A DNA stretch of 64,000 bases from positions 2,046,001-2,110,000 of the forward strand of contig CAVTUH010000001.1 in NCBI GenBank assembly GCA_963737835.1. Direction: 5' to 3'. How positions within the stretch are numbered: position 1 is the stretch's first letter; the number at the start of each line of letters is the position of its first letter. The notes below the pieces were generated by a model that was given only the letters and a program-made list of their open reading frames with translations, was not told the DNA's origin and searched no databases. Shown piece by piece: positions 1-8,039 of the stretch. The stretch comes from Palsa-1248 sp963737835 (GTDB lineage Bacteria; Gemmatimonadota; Gemmatimonadetes; Gemmatimonadales; Gemmatimonadaceae). The translations under genes and the position numbers were made by a program.

Positions 1-865
1 GTTGGCCGTCCGCAAGGGCGCGCTCCGCCTGGGCTCCCAGGTGGTACTTCACGTCGCCCGTGCCGGAGTGGTAGTGCTTGTCGTCGAACTCGTCGAAGAT
101 CGTCGCGTACGGCTTCCCGAGGATGTGCGCCAGCACGTTGAGTCGCCCACGGTGCGCCATGCCAATCACGATGCGGCGAGCCGCGCTGGCGGCACTCTCG
201 TCGATGACTGCATCGAGCATGAGCACGAGCGCGTCCGTCCCCTCGATCGAGAACCGCTTGGCATTGGGGTAGGCCCGACCAATGAAGCGTTCGAGGCCAT
301 CGACCTCTGTCAATCGACCGAGTACGGCCTGCTTCTCCTCGGGGGTCAGTGGCCGCGTCAGCTCCTCAGCAGTCAACAGTTGGCGAAACCAGAGGCGTTC
401 CTCTTCGGCGGCGAGGTGCGTCACCTCGATGCCGAGGGTGGTGGAGTAGCGGAACCGAAGCCGCCGCATCACATCGGCCGCTGTGGCCATGTGCGGGAAC
501 CCGAGGGCGCTGCCAGGTACGAGATCGAGGTCCGATTCCGTGATGCCGTGAAACTCCGGGGTGAGCTCCGGCGCCCCCAACGGCGGGCGACCCAGGGGGT
601 CCAATTGCACGGCGAAGTGTCCGTACGACCGCGTCGCCTGCATCAATGCGGCGGCGCCCGCCGCTTTCTTGAGCAGGTCTGGCCCGGGGCCGGCACCACC
701 GAGCCCCGGCGGTGCCTCGCCGGTCGGTGCGCCCGCGATGCGTTGGGCAAACTCGAAGAACTGCCGCCAGGATTCGTCGACTGAGCTCGGGTCGCGGCGG
801 TACGCGTCGTAGAGCTCGGCTATGTATGCGTCGTTGAACGAGCTTGTGATGGGACCAGAGGCCAT
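1..865 (-). CDS. sucA: 2-oxoglutarate dehydrogenase E1 component, N-terminal part (runs off left edge)
   Basis: Thiamine-diphosphate E1 subunit of the cytosolic 2-oxoglutarate dehydrogenase complex (TCA cycle, 2-oxoglutarate to succinyl-CoA). Only the first 288 codons are in the window. Reading the complement from ATG at 865 gives the usual E1 opening (AYIAELYDAYRRDPSSVDES), and near residue 235 the conserved block MAHRGRLNVLAHILGKPY followed by HSGTGDVKYHLG, which is characteristic of this family and identifies it with confidence. The frame is open to the window edge. The start lies 12 bp downstream of the stop of the rRNA methyltransferase gene, so the two are probably cotranscribed. No other part of the complex is visible here. 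Confidence 0.95.
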   Translation of the reverse strand, partial: MASGPITSSFNDAYIAELYDAYRRDPSSVDESWRQFFEFAQRIAGAPTGEAPPGLGGAGPGPDLLKKAAGAAALMQATRSYGHFAVQLDPLGRPPLGAPELTPEFHGITESDLDLVPGSALGFPHMATAADVMRRLRFRYSTTLGIEVTHLAAEEERLWFRQLLTAEELTRPLTPEEKQAVLGRLTEVDGLERFIGRAYPNAKRFSIEGTDALVLMLDAVIDESAASAARRIVIGMAHRGRLNVLAHILGKPYATIFDEFDDKHYHSGTGDVKYHLGAQAERALADGQ

Positions 866-877
866 ATGAAGGGCAAT

Positions 878-2056
878 TTAATGACGGCTGACGACCGGGA
901 CGCCTGCCGCCAGCACCTCCACGGGAATCCCACCGTTCGACGTCCGTAGCTTGACGACGAACGGGAGTCCGGTGAGTCTCGCGAGTGCGCGATCGGCCGA
1001 TAACATGCCGACAGTCCACCCGGCGCACCTGGCGCGCGCAACCTCACCGATCTGGACATAGAGATCGCGCAGACGATCGTGCGGGGACGCCCGTACGCCA
1101 TACGGCGGATTTGTGACGAGCCAGCCCCGTCCATCGGCCGGTTCGACCTCTGCGATGGCGCGCTGAGAGAGCTCAATGTCGCCGGCGACACCGGCGCGTT
1201 CCGCGTTCCCTCTCGTCGCGGCAACGGCGCCGGCGTCGCGGTCCGACGCCTGGATCGGAATCGGTGGAGCCGGGATCTCGCGCGAACGAGCCGAATCGAC
1301 CAACTTTTCCCACACGCCACGATCGAACTCAGGCCATCGCATGAACGCGAACGTGCGTCCCAGACCGGGGGCCCGGCCGCGGGCCAGCAGCGCCGCCTCG
1401 ATGACGATCGTCCCCGCCCCGCAGAACGGGTCCAGGAGGGGATGGAGGCCCGACCACCCAGCGGCCATGAGGACCGCGGCGGCGAGGGTTTCCCGTAAGG
1501 GCGCCTTCGCCGTCTCCTGGCGATACCCCCGCCGATGCAGCATCGCCCCGGAGCTGTCGAGGCTGATCGTGCACTGGTCCCGGTACAACCGCACCACGAC
1601 GAGTTGCTCGGCCGCGTCATTGCTGAGCCCGTCGCGGTCGCCGGCGGGATCAGCGGCGGCTGAACGGGCGGGAGCAATGACCCCGCCGACGCGAACTATG
1701 GCCCCAGCAACCCGTTCAGCAACGGCATCGGAATGGTACAGCCGGGACTTGCGACAGGTCACGCGCAGGCGGACCGGGACCGCAGGCGTCACAAACCTGG
1801 ACCATCCGACCCCGCGCGCGCGGCGCTCCAGCTCGTGAAACGACTCGGCATCGAACGACGCAATCCGAACCAGGACCCGACTCGCCGTCCGCAACCATAG
1901 GTTCGCGGTGTAGAGACCGGCGGTCGATGTCTCGAAACTGGCGCCCTCCACGCCCGCGCGGCGCGGCGCGATGCCCAGTGAGAGCAACTCCCGCGATGCG
2001 AATGGTGCGAGGCCGGGCGCCGTCACGGCCAGCGCGGACAGCGCGTCAGCCGGCAC
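878..2056 (-). CDS. THUMP domain class I SAM-dependent RNA methyltransferase (RlmL/Trm14 type)
   Basis: 392-residue methyltransferase that probably modifies a guanine base (N2) in 23S rRNA or tRNA. The N-terminal ~160 residues resemble the ferredoxin-like/THUMP RNA-binding half (opening with AVTAPGLAPFASRELLSLGI). The C-terminal half carries the Rossmann methyltransferase signatures: LLDPFCGAGTIVIEAALLA near residue 208 (SAM-binding motif with DPFCG) and VTNPPYGVR near residue 317 (the N-P-P-Y motif of N2-guanine/adenine methylases). Length is normal for the short YpsC/RlmL-N form; there is no RlmK-type second methylase. Which nucleotide is modified cannot be read from the sequence. It is transcribed away from recQ and just ahead of sucA. 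Confidence 0.9.
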   Translation of the reverse strand: MPADALSALAVTAPGLAPFASRELLSLGIAPRRAGVEGASFETSTAGLYTANLWLRTASRVLVRIASFDAESFHELERRARGVGWSRFVTPAVPVRLRVTCRKSRLYHSDAVAERVAGAIVRVGGVIAPARSAAADPAGDRDGLSNDAAEQLVVVRLYRDQCTISLDSSGAMLHRRGYRQETAKAPLRETLAAAVLMAAGWSGLHPLLDPFCGAGTIVIEAALLARGRAPGLGRTFAFMRWPEFDRGVWEKLVDSARSREIPAPPIPIQASDRDAGAVAATRGNAERAGVAGDIELSQRAIAEVEPADGRGWLVTNPPYGVRASPHDRLRDLYVQIGEVARARCAGWTVGMLSADRALARLTGLPFVVKLRTSNGGIPVEVLAAGVPVVSRH

Positions 2057-2201
2057 CGCCGACCCGGGGCGACCGCCGCGCCACCCGTTGGTGTGATCGT
2101 CGCGAGGTCACGACGTTCCGCGCATCGATGTATCCGAAGGACTCATGCGCCGCGTGCATCCGCCACCGGTTCGCGGCCCGATTCCTGCCAAACCGGCAAG
2201 C

Positions 2202-3755
2202 ATGCCTCGGACCACGATCACTCGTGACCGTGCCCGTGCGCTCCTCGTGCAGCGATTCGGACATACCCACTTCAATCGCGGGCAATGGGAGTCGCTCCAA
2301 GCTGTGCTGCAGGATCGCGACGTCGTTGTGGTCATGCCGACCGGCAGCGGCAAGTCGATCATCTACCAGCTGGGAGCCCTCCTCCTGCCCGGTTTGACGG
2401 TGGTCGTCACGCCGCTGATCGCCCTCATGAAAGATCAGCACGACAAGTTGATGGCGCAGGGCGTCGACGCGGTCGCCATGCACTCGCACCTCACCAACCC
2501 GGAGACGCGGGCTGCCCACCACCAGATCGGATCGGGCCAGGGCGACATCCTGTACGTCACGCCGGAGCGGTTCAAGGATCGCGACTTCTTCGAGCAGCTG
2601 CTCACCCGGCACGTTAATCTCTTCGTCGTCGACGAGGCACACTGCGTGAGTCACTGGGGCCATGACTTCCGCCCCGACTACCTCACGCTCGGGTCGGTCG
2701 CCGCTCGACTCGGCCGCCCACCTGTCGTCGCGCTGACGGCTACCGCGACCAGCGAGGTGCGACAGGACATCGCCCGGCAGCTGGGGATGCGCAATCCGTT
2801 CGTGATCGTGACCGGATTCGCGCGACCCAATCTTCGGTTCGAGATTCGTCGCACCGTCAACGTCGGCGAGAAAGACATGACCCTCGACGCCCTGCTGCGC
2901 ACGAGTGCCGGCTCCGGCGTGATCTACGTCGCGACCGTCAAGGAGGCCGAACGGATCCATCAGCGGTTGCGCGGTCGCGACGAGTCCGTCGGGATGTATC
3001 ACGGCAAGATGGCCGCCGCCGATCGCAAGATGGGCCAGGAACGCTTCATGGCCGACGAGGTCAAGGTCATGATCGCGACCAATGCGTTCGGTCTCGGCAT
3101 AGACAAGAAGGACATCCGATTCGTCGTTCACTATCACTTCCCCGGGTCGTTGGAAGCGTACTATCAGGAGGCGGGCCGGGCCGGCCGTGACGGCGAACCA
3201 GCGGTCTGCACGATGCTGTACCGTGTCGAGGATCGACGCATCCAATCGTACTTCCTCGGTGGGAAGTATCCCGAAGTGGAGGAAGCGGCCCGGGTGGCGC
3301 TCGCGCTCGAGCGACACCCTCCGCATACGCCAGTCCCGATCGACGACATCGCCGATCAGTCGGCTGTACCGCGGCGCAAAGCGCGCATCGTGTTTGCCCT
3401 GCTCAAGCGGCACGGACTTGTCCGCGAGCACCGCGGCGGGAGTTGGGAACGGCTGACTGGGAACCTCACGCAGGTCGACCTCCGCGATGATCTCATTGAT
3501 TACGAGGAACGGCGTGCGCGCGATCAGGACAAGCTGCGCGCGGTGATCAACTTCTGCCAGACAACGCAGTGCCGCGCGCGTGTGATCCTCGAGTACTTCG
3601 GCGAGCCCAGCGATGCCGACTGGTGGTGCGGCAACTGCGACGCGTGCGACGCACACCGCGAGTGGGAGATACGCCACCGCCCCGAGACGCGGGGCCGCGA
3701 GCGCAGCGCGCACGAGCGCAAGCGCTCGCGAGGGCTGGAGGCCCGGGGACGTTGA
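2202..3755 (+). CDS. recQ: RecQ-family ATP-dependent DNA helicase
   Basis: 3'-5' superfamily 2 DNA helicase for recombination and fork repair, 517 residues from ATG 2202. An upstream in-frame ATG at 2145 would add 19 unlike residues, and the family N-terminus (ARALLVQRFGHTHFNRGQ) begins just after 2202. Walker A is MPTGSGKS (~residue 46), motif II is DEAHCVSHWGHDFRPDY (~143), and motif VI QEAGRAGRDG is intact. Near the C-terminus the zinc cysteines FCQTTQCR ... WWCGNCDAC are all present. A winged-helix-like stretch (IDDIADQSAVPRRKARIVFA) lies before the zinc cluster, not after it, and there is no HRDC domain, so this is a short RecQ variant. Divergent from the methyltransferase gene. Its stop abuts a repeat element that fills the gap to the MscS gene. 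Confidence 0.94.
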   Translation: MPRTTITRDRARALLVQRFGHTHFNRGQWESLQAVLQDRDVVVVMPTGSGKSIIYQLGALLLPGLTVVVTPLIALMKDQHDKLMAQGVDAVAMHSHLTNPETRAAHHQIGSGQGDILYVTPERFKDRDFFEQLLTRHVNLFVVDEAHCVSHWGHDFRPDYLTLGSVAARLGRPPVVALTATATSEVRQDIARQLGMRNPFVIVTGFARPNLRFEIRRTVNVGEKDMTLDALLRTSAGSGVIYVATVKEAERIHQRLRGRDESVGMYHGKMAAADRKMGQERFMADEVKVMIATNAFGLGIDKKDIRFVVHYHFPGSLEAYYQEAGRAGRDGEPAVCTMLYRVEDRRIQSYFLGGKYPEVEEAARVALALERHPPHTPVPIDDIADQSAVPRRKARIVFALLKRHGLVREHRGGSWERLTGNLTQVDLRDDLIDYEERRARDQDKLRAVINFCQTTQCRARVILEYFGEPSDADWWCGNCDACDAHREWEIRHRPETRGRERSAHERKRSRGLEARGR

Positions 3756-3877
3756 CTGCGGGATCAGGGGTCAGGCGTTAGGGGTCGAAGACAAACCGTC
3801 GAGCCGATGGCCGTGCCGCCACCGCGTGCTAGGTTAGTTCCCTGACCCTCGAGCCCTGACACCCGACCCCGCAGTTC
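3756..3877. repeat. Intergenic inverted-repeat element (GGGRTC family), copy 1
   Basis: This 122-bp gap between the recQ stop and the MscS start codon is entirely one element. It opens CTGCGGGATCAGGGGTCAGG and closes GACCCCGCAGTTC, so the outer 10 bp (CTGCGGGATC and GACCCCGCAG) are inverted copies with one mismatch. Inside, G-rich GGGGTC units on the left face C-rich CCCTGACCC units on the right, separated by an ordinary 40-bp centre. Similar elements occur at 23536-23638 and 28249-28530, and single arms at about 7978-8008 and 11176-11192. It could act as a bidirectional terminator or mRNA stabiliser; no transposase is present. Confidence 0.75.
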
Positions 3878-4984
3878 ATGCTGGATTGGCAATACTACCA
3901 TAATACCCTGCGCGAGTGGCTGAGCACCGTGGCGATTTTCGTCGCCGTCACGCTCACCCTGACGATCGCGCGCAACCTCATCGTGCGTCGCTTGCGCCAC
4001 AGCGCCGACGTCTTGCACGGCATGGGCAGCACGGATCATGTCGCGGCCGATTTCGTCCGCCGCACCAACGTGGTGTTCCTGCTCGCACTCGGCCTCGCAG
4101 CGGGGTCGCTCTATTTGACGCTGCCACCGCGCGTCGATGCGACCGTGCGTGCCTTCACGATCATCGCCTTGCTGCTCCAGCTCGGGCTGTGGTGCGACGG
4201 TCTGGTCAAGGTCCTCTTGACCCGCTACGTGACACGGCAGTCAGCGGTGACCGATGGAGAGGGCGGCATCGCGGCGAGTCGCACCACGGTCGCGGCGCTC
4301 GGGATCTTCATGCGGGCCGTGCTGTGGATCCTGCTGCTTCTCGTGGGGCTGGACAGCCTCGGCGTCCGCGTGACCACGCTCATCACCGGACTGGGAGTCA
4401 CCGGCATCGCGCTCGCCCTCGCGGTGCAGAACATCCTCGGCGATCTCTTTGCGGCACTGTCGATCGTCGTCGACAAGCCGTTCATCGATGGCGATTCCAT
4501 TACCGTGGACAACTTGAGCGGCACGGTCGAGCACATTGGCCTCAAGACTACCCGCCTACGGTCCACCACGGGCGAGCAGATCGTGTTCTCCAACGCCGAT
4601 CTGCTCAAGAGCCGCATTCGCAACTTTCGGCGATTACGAGAGCGAACGTCGACCCTGACAGTCACGCTCGACCAGGCGGCACCTCCCGCAGCGGTTGCCC
4701 GCGTGCCATTGATGTTCCGCGAGGCCGTGGAGGCGGTGCCCCGAGTACGGTTCGAGCGCTCGCACATCACGGTGCCCTCGGCCGCAGGGATCGGCGTGGA
4801 GACGGTATTTACCGTCCTGTCGCCGAGCTACGGGGCATTCATGGATGCCCAGCAGGCGATCACGATGGGGATGCTCACGCGCCTGGACGCCCTCGGCGTC
4901 TCGCTCGCACGTTCGGGCCCGGTCACCGTCGTCATGGGCGCGGGACGCGACGACGGCGCGAGCCGCCCAGAGCGAGCGGTATAA
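3878..4984 (+). CDS. MscS-family mechanosensitive ion channel
   Basis: 368-residue inner-membrane channel expected to open on hypo-osmotic tension. About four hydrophobic helices precede the pore: residues ~10-30, ~60-80, ~88-110 and ~138-158. These are followed by the family pore helix and beta domain, VTGIALALAVQNILGDLFA then SIVVDKPFIDGDSI and the EHIGLKTTRLRS motif (~residues 170-230). The C-terminal alpha/beta domain is present and length is normal for small YbdG/YnaI-like members. ATG 3878 directly follows the repeat element with no recognisable Shine-Dalgarno, so it may be read leaderless or by readthrough from recQ. The neighbouring genes do not suggest a special role. Confidence 0.92.
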   Translation: MLDWQYYHNTLREWLSTVAIFVAVTLTLTIARNLIVRRLRHSADVLHGMGSTDHVAADFVRRTNVVFLLALGLAAGSLYLTLPPRVDATVRAFTIIALLLQLGLWCDGLVKVLLTRYVTRQSAVTDGEGGIAASRTTVAALGIFMRAVLWILLLLVGLDSLGVRVTTLITGLGVTGIALALAVQNILGDLFAALSIVVDKPFIDGDSITVDNLSGTVEHIGLKTTRLRSTTGEQIVFSNADLLKSRIRNFRRLRERTSTLTVTLDQAAPPAAVARVPLMFREAVEAVPRVRFERSHITVPSAAGIGVETVFTVLSPSYGAFMDAQQAITMGMLTRLDALGVSLARSGPVTVVMGAGRDDGASRPERAV

Positions 4985-5040
4985 GGCGGGGCCCGGGCCG
5001 CTGACCGGCTGGCATAGCCACTCGTCCGTGTAGTACCGCC

Positions 5041-6243
5041 GTGTCATCCTCACTTATCGCGCGCCTGCGCCAGTTCAACGCCGATCGCGAGGCAGACCGA
5101 GTGGCGATCAAGTACGAGCGGATGCGGCAGGATGCCTTCGGCTTCTTCCGCGGCACGGCCCACCTGTTCTACGCGGATTGGCCACGTCGCTCCAGGCTGG
5201 ATCGGACGCCATTGACCTGGGCCTGCGGCGATCTGCACCTCGAGAACTTCGGCAGCTACAAAGGCGAGAACCGACTCGCGTACTTCGACATCAACGACTT
5301 CGACGAAGCGGCATTGGCGCCAGCAGGCCGTGATCTCGCTCGCTTCGCCGTGAGCACGTTGCTGGCGGCCCGCACGATGGGACTGCCGGCAGCAGAGGCG
5401 CGTTCGCTCCTGTATCAGGCTCGCCTGGCATATAGCCACGCGTTGACGACCGGCAAGGCGCTCTGGATCGAGCGCTCGACAGCGCGCGGCCTCGTCAAGC
5501 GTCTGCTCCAGGGAGTGAAGCGTCGAACGCAGGCCGAGCTGATCGACTCACGTACCACCCTGTCCCGCGGCAAGCGACGCCTCAAGGTCGACGGAATACA
5601 CGCGCTGCCGCTCTCGCGCGAGGGCAAGGAGGCGGTCGCTCGCGCGCTTGCGAACGCGCAGGTATGCCGGGAGCTGCCGAGCTTCTTCCGAGTGCTCGAT
5701 GTGGCTCGTCGCATCGCCGGTAACGGGAGTCTCGGCGTGCGACGCTTCGCCGTGCTGGTCGAGGGCCACGGAGGCCGCAAGGGTCACGCGCTGCTCGACC
5801 TCAAGGAGGCCGCGCCGTCGACGCTCGCCGAGAACGTGGATGCGCGGCAACCCAGTTGGGGCTCCCAGGCCGATCGTGTCGTGACGATCCAGCGTCGAGT
5901 GCAAGCCGTCTCGCCAGCGCTGCTCAACTCGGTGCGGATGGGTCACAGGTCGTACATCCTGCGCGAGCTGCAACCGGTCGAAGACCGGCTGGCGCTCGAA
6001 AGCGCGCGCAATAAGCGGCGGCGCGTCGCCGATGCGCTCCGCGTGATGGGCGAAGTCATCGCCTGGGGGCAGCTTCGAAGTGCGTGCCGTGACGGGTCAG
6101 CCGGGGCGGACGAATGGGTGGCCTTCGGCCACAGCACCGCATGGGTCCGGCCACTCATCGAGTACTCGCGGCACTACGCCGACGTCACCTATGGCTATTG
6201 GCGGGAATTCGCCGCCGCGTATGACGACGGCGCCTTTCGCTAA
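5041..6243 (+). CDS. DUF2252 family protein
   Basis: 400-residue protein of the DUF2252 family, biochemical role unknown. It starts at GTG 5041 (MSSSLIARLRQFNADREADR); no better ATG exists. Family blocks are clear: FFRGTAHLFYADW (~residue 35), WACGDLHLENFG (~60) and AYFDINDFDEA (~80). GDLHLEN followed by FDINDFD is laid out like the catalytic loop and metal-binding Asp of aminoglycoside-phosphotransferase/kinase-like folds, so a small-molecule or protein kinase-like activity is possible; that is inference from motif resemblance. No signal peptide or membrane segment is seen. It converges with, and overlaps by 4 bp, the glycosyltransferase gene. Confidence 0.85.
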   Translation: MSSSLIARLRQFNADREADRVAIKYERMRQDAFGFFRGTAHLFYADWPRRSRLDRTPLTWACGDLHLENFGSYKGENRLAYFDINDFDEAALAPAGRDLARFAVSTLLAARTMGLPAAEARSLLYQARLAYSHALTTGKALWIERSTARGLVKRLLQGVKRRTQAELIDSRTTLSRGKRRLKVDGIHALPLSREGKEAVARALANAQVCRELPSFFRVLDVARRIAGNGSLGVRRFAVLVEGHGGRKGHALLDLKEAAPSTLAENVDARQPSWGSQADRVVTIQRRVQAVSPALLNSVRMGHRSYILRELQPVEDRLALESARNKRRRVADALRVMGEVIAWGQLRSACRDGSAGADEWVAFGHSTAWVRPLIEYSRHYADVTYGYWREFAAAYDDGAFR

Positions 6244-7505
6244 ACCGGAGACCCTTCGATGATCTGCGCAGCGGTGTCGATCCCACGTTCTGCGCGCAGA
6301 CGCTCGCCCAGGGCAGCGGCACGCGACCGCATCTCACCATCGCGCACCGCGCGCTCGATCGCCTGTGCAAGGCGCAGGGGGGTAAGCCTGTGTCGAGGGA
6401 CCGGCTCCGGCCCGACGCCGAGCGCGGCGACGCGTGCGCCCCAGTACGGTTGATCGAATCCCAGGGGCGTCACCACGGACGGCACGCCCGCTCGTAGCGC
6501 CGCGCCCGTTGTACCAGCCCCTCCGTGGTGCACGATCGCTCGCATGCGCGGGAAGAGCCACTCATGCGGCACGTCGCGCACGACGAACACCGTGCCAGGG
6601 AGAGTGCCCGCTCCCAGCTCCCCCCACCCGCTCAACAGGATCCCTCGCTGCTCGGAAAGGGCGAGCGCTTCCACGGCTACGGCCGTCAGCCGCTCCGCCC
6701 TGTGAGGCGTCATGCTCCCGAAACCAATGTAGACTGGGCGCGGCCCGGCATCGAGAAAGCGCTCCAGCGCCGGCGGCGGTCGCCAATCCCGCTCGAGCGG
6801 GAGTGTCCAGTAACCCGTCACATGGACGCTGGATGGCCAGTCGTCGGGACGGTCGACGACAAGCGGGCTGTATCCGTAAATCGCCGGTTGCTCCGGACCA
6901 TCGGCCTCCGCCTCGCCAAAAGGGCCGCGCCACTGGGCTGGTGGCAAGCCGAGCACACGTGTGCGCCACGCCGTGACGCGACGCCGCTGCGACTCCCACA
7001 CGAGCCGGCCTGCAAGCGCGTAGGTCGCCTCATTGAACGCAGGTCCGAGTGCCAAGCGACGTGGGACACCAATGAACGGAAACGCCCGCGTCCGGTGAAG
7101 CGGCTGCAGCCCGGCCGCAATCCCCGGGATCCCGAGGCGCTCCGCCACACTCCAGGCTGCGAACGCCACATTCGAGTAGACGAGCACATCGGTCCCCTGC
7201 GCCACTCGCCAGTAATCAGCCAGCATCGCATCGAGCAGCGGGCCGTGTGCGCGAATGAAATACCGGATGCCCGGGAAGGCGTCTCGAGCCCGCCCCGTCG
7301 CGAGCCAGCGATCCGCCGCCGCGACGATTGCCGCGGGATCACCGGCAATGGGAGCGAAGGCGACGCCGGCGGCTTGCACGAGTGGCCGGAAAATCTCGTG
7401 CGTCGCCAGCGTCACCTCATGCCCGCGTCGCGCCAGGCCCACCGCGAGCGCCGTATACGGCTGCGCGTCTCCACGCGAGCCCACTGTGATGATCGTGATG
7501 CGCAT
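6240..7505 (-). CDS. GT1/GT28-type glycosyltransferase (UDP-glycosyltransferase family)
   Basis: 421-residue GT-B glycosyltransferase, similar to sterol/macrolide UDP-glycosyltransferases. The N-terminal Rossmann half opens MRITIITVGSRGDAQPYTA, a typical acceptor-domain start, and the C-terminal donor domain has the diagnostic HHGGAGTTGAALRAGVPSV, then PLGFDQPYWGARVAALGVGP (~residues 320-365). The acceptor (a lipid, sterol or polyketide) cannot be told from sequence. No signal peptide. Start at 7505 is preceded on its strand by GAGAAGAAG, a plausible ribosome site. It is divergent from sufE with only 12 bp between the two start codons. Confidence 0.88.
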   Translation of the reverse strand: MRITIITVGSRGDAQPYTALAVGLARRGHEVTLATHEIFRPLVQAAGVAFAPIAGDPAAIVAAADRWLATGRARDAFPGIRYFIRAHGPLLDAMLADYWRVAQGTDVLVYSNVAFAAWSVAERLGIPGIAAGLQPLHRTRAFPFIGVPRRLALGPAFNEATYALAGRLVWESQRRRVTAWRTRVLGLPPAQWRGPFGEAEADGPEQPAIYGYSPLVVDRPDDWPSSVHVTGYWTLPLERDWRPPPALERFLDAGPRPVYIGFGSMTPHRAERLTAVAVEALALSEQRGILLSGWGELGAGTLPGTVFVVRDVPHEWLFPRMRAIVHHGGAGTTGAALRAGVPSVVTPLGFDQPYWGARVAALGVGPEPVPRHRLTPLRLAQAIERAVRDGEMRSRAAALGERLRAERGIDTAAQIIEGSPV

Positions 7506-7517
7506 TAGCTTCTTCTC

Positions 7518-8027
7518 ATGCCCAACGAGTCACCGAGCGCTGTGCCACCCTCGGTCGAGCGCGTGCTCAAGTACTTCCGGGCGCTGTCCCGCGAGGACAA
7601 GATGCAGGCCCTGTTGCAGTACTCGCGAAAGTTGGAGCCGCTGCCGGAGCGGTTCCGCGAACTGGACCGCAGCGCATACACCATCCCCGAGTGTCAGACG
7701 CGCGTGGATCTCTTCCCCGAGATGCGTGACGACGGCACGCTGCATTTCTACGCTGACGTCGACGTCCGGCGCTCGCCGACAGTCGCCGCGTTCCTCGCGA
7801 TCGTGTTGTCAGCCGTGAATGACCAGCCCGCTGCGACGGCGCTCGCGATCCCCGCCGATTTCGCACGTCAAATGATGGACAGCATCGGTCTCGGAGCACG
7901 CGAAGTCGGGCTGAATGCGATGCTGACGCGAATCAAGCGAGAGGCGCTCCGGTTGCGGGACTCGAATCCCCAAACGTCGGGATCAGGTGTCAGAGATCAG
8001 GGCTCAGGAAACGGCAACAAACGATAA
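7518..8027 (+). CDS. sufE: SufE family Fe-S cluster assembly sulfur acceptor
   Basis: 169-residue SufE homologue, which accepts persulfide sulfur from a SufS-type cysteine desulfurase and passes it to the SufBCD scaffold. Family features are an N-terminal helix (VERVLKYFRALSREDKMQALLQY), LEPLPERFRELD, the sulfur-accepting cysteine in IPECQTRVDLF (~residue 58), and a C-terminal helix LGLREVGLNAML-like (ARQMMDSIGLGAREVGLNAM). No sufS or sufBCD is nearby. The last ~18 codons (SGSGVRDQGSGNGNKR) are encoded by a GGGATCAGG-type repeat arm, so the C-terminus was probably extended by the repeat. GTG 7542 is an alternative start. Confidence 0.88.
   Translation: MPNESPSAVPPSVERVLKYFRALSREDKMQALLQYSRKLEPLPERFRELDRSAYTIPECQTRVDLFPEMRDDGTLHFYADVDVRRSPTVAAFLAIVLSAVNDQPAATALAIPADFARQMMDSIGLGAREVGLNAMLTRIKREALRLRDSNPQTSGSGVRDQGSGNGNKR
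7978..8008. repeat. GGGRTC-family repeat arm inside the sufE 3' end
   Basis: G-rich units GGGATCAGG, GTCAGAGATCAGGG and CTCAGG occur in tandem, like the left arm of the elements at 3756 and 23536, followed by AACGGCAACAAACG as in those copies. No right arm is seen downstream. The arm is translated as the sufE tail. Confidence 0.6.
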
Positions 8028-8039
8028 AGCTCGGCGGCG

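Noticed and set aside
2..784. A plus-strand frame at the left edge
   Set aside because: The minus strand of the same DNA encodes sucA with clear family blocks; the plus reading has none.
2046..3713. A 555-codon open frame antisense to recQ
   Set aside because: It mirrors the helicase gene, has no recognisable domain, and long antisense frames are usual in high-GC DNA.
5000..5040. GC-rich inverted stretch between MscS and DUF2252 genes as a terminator
   Set aside because: Stem is short and there is no T-run; cannot be told from background in DNA of this composition.
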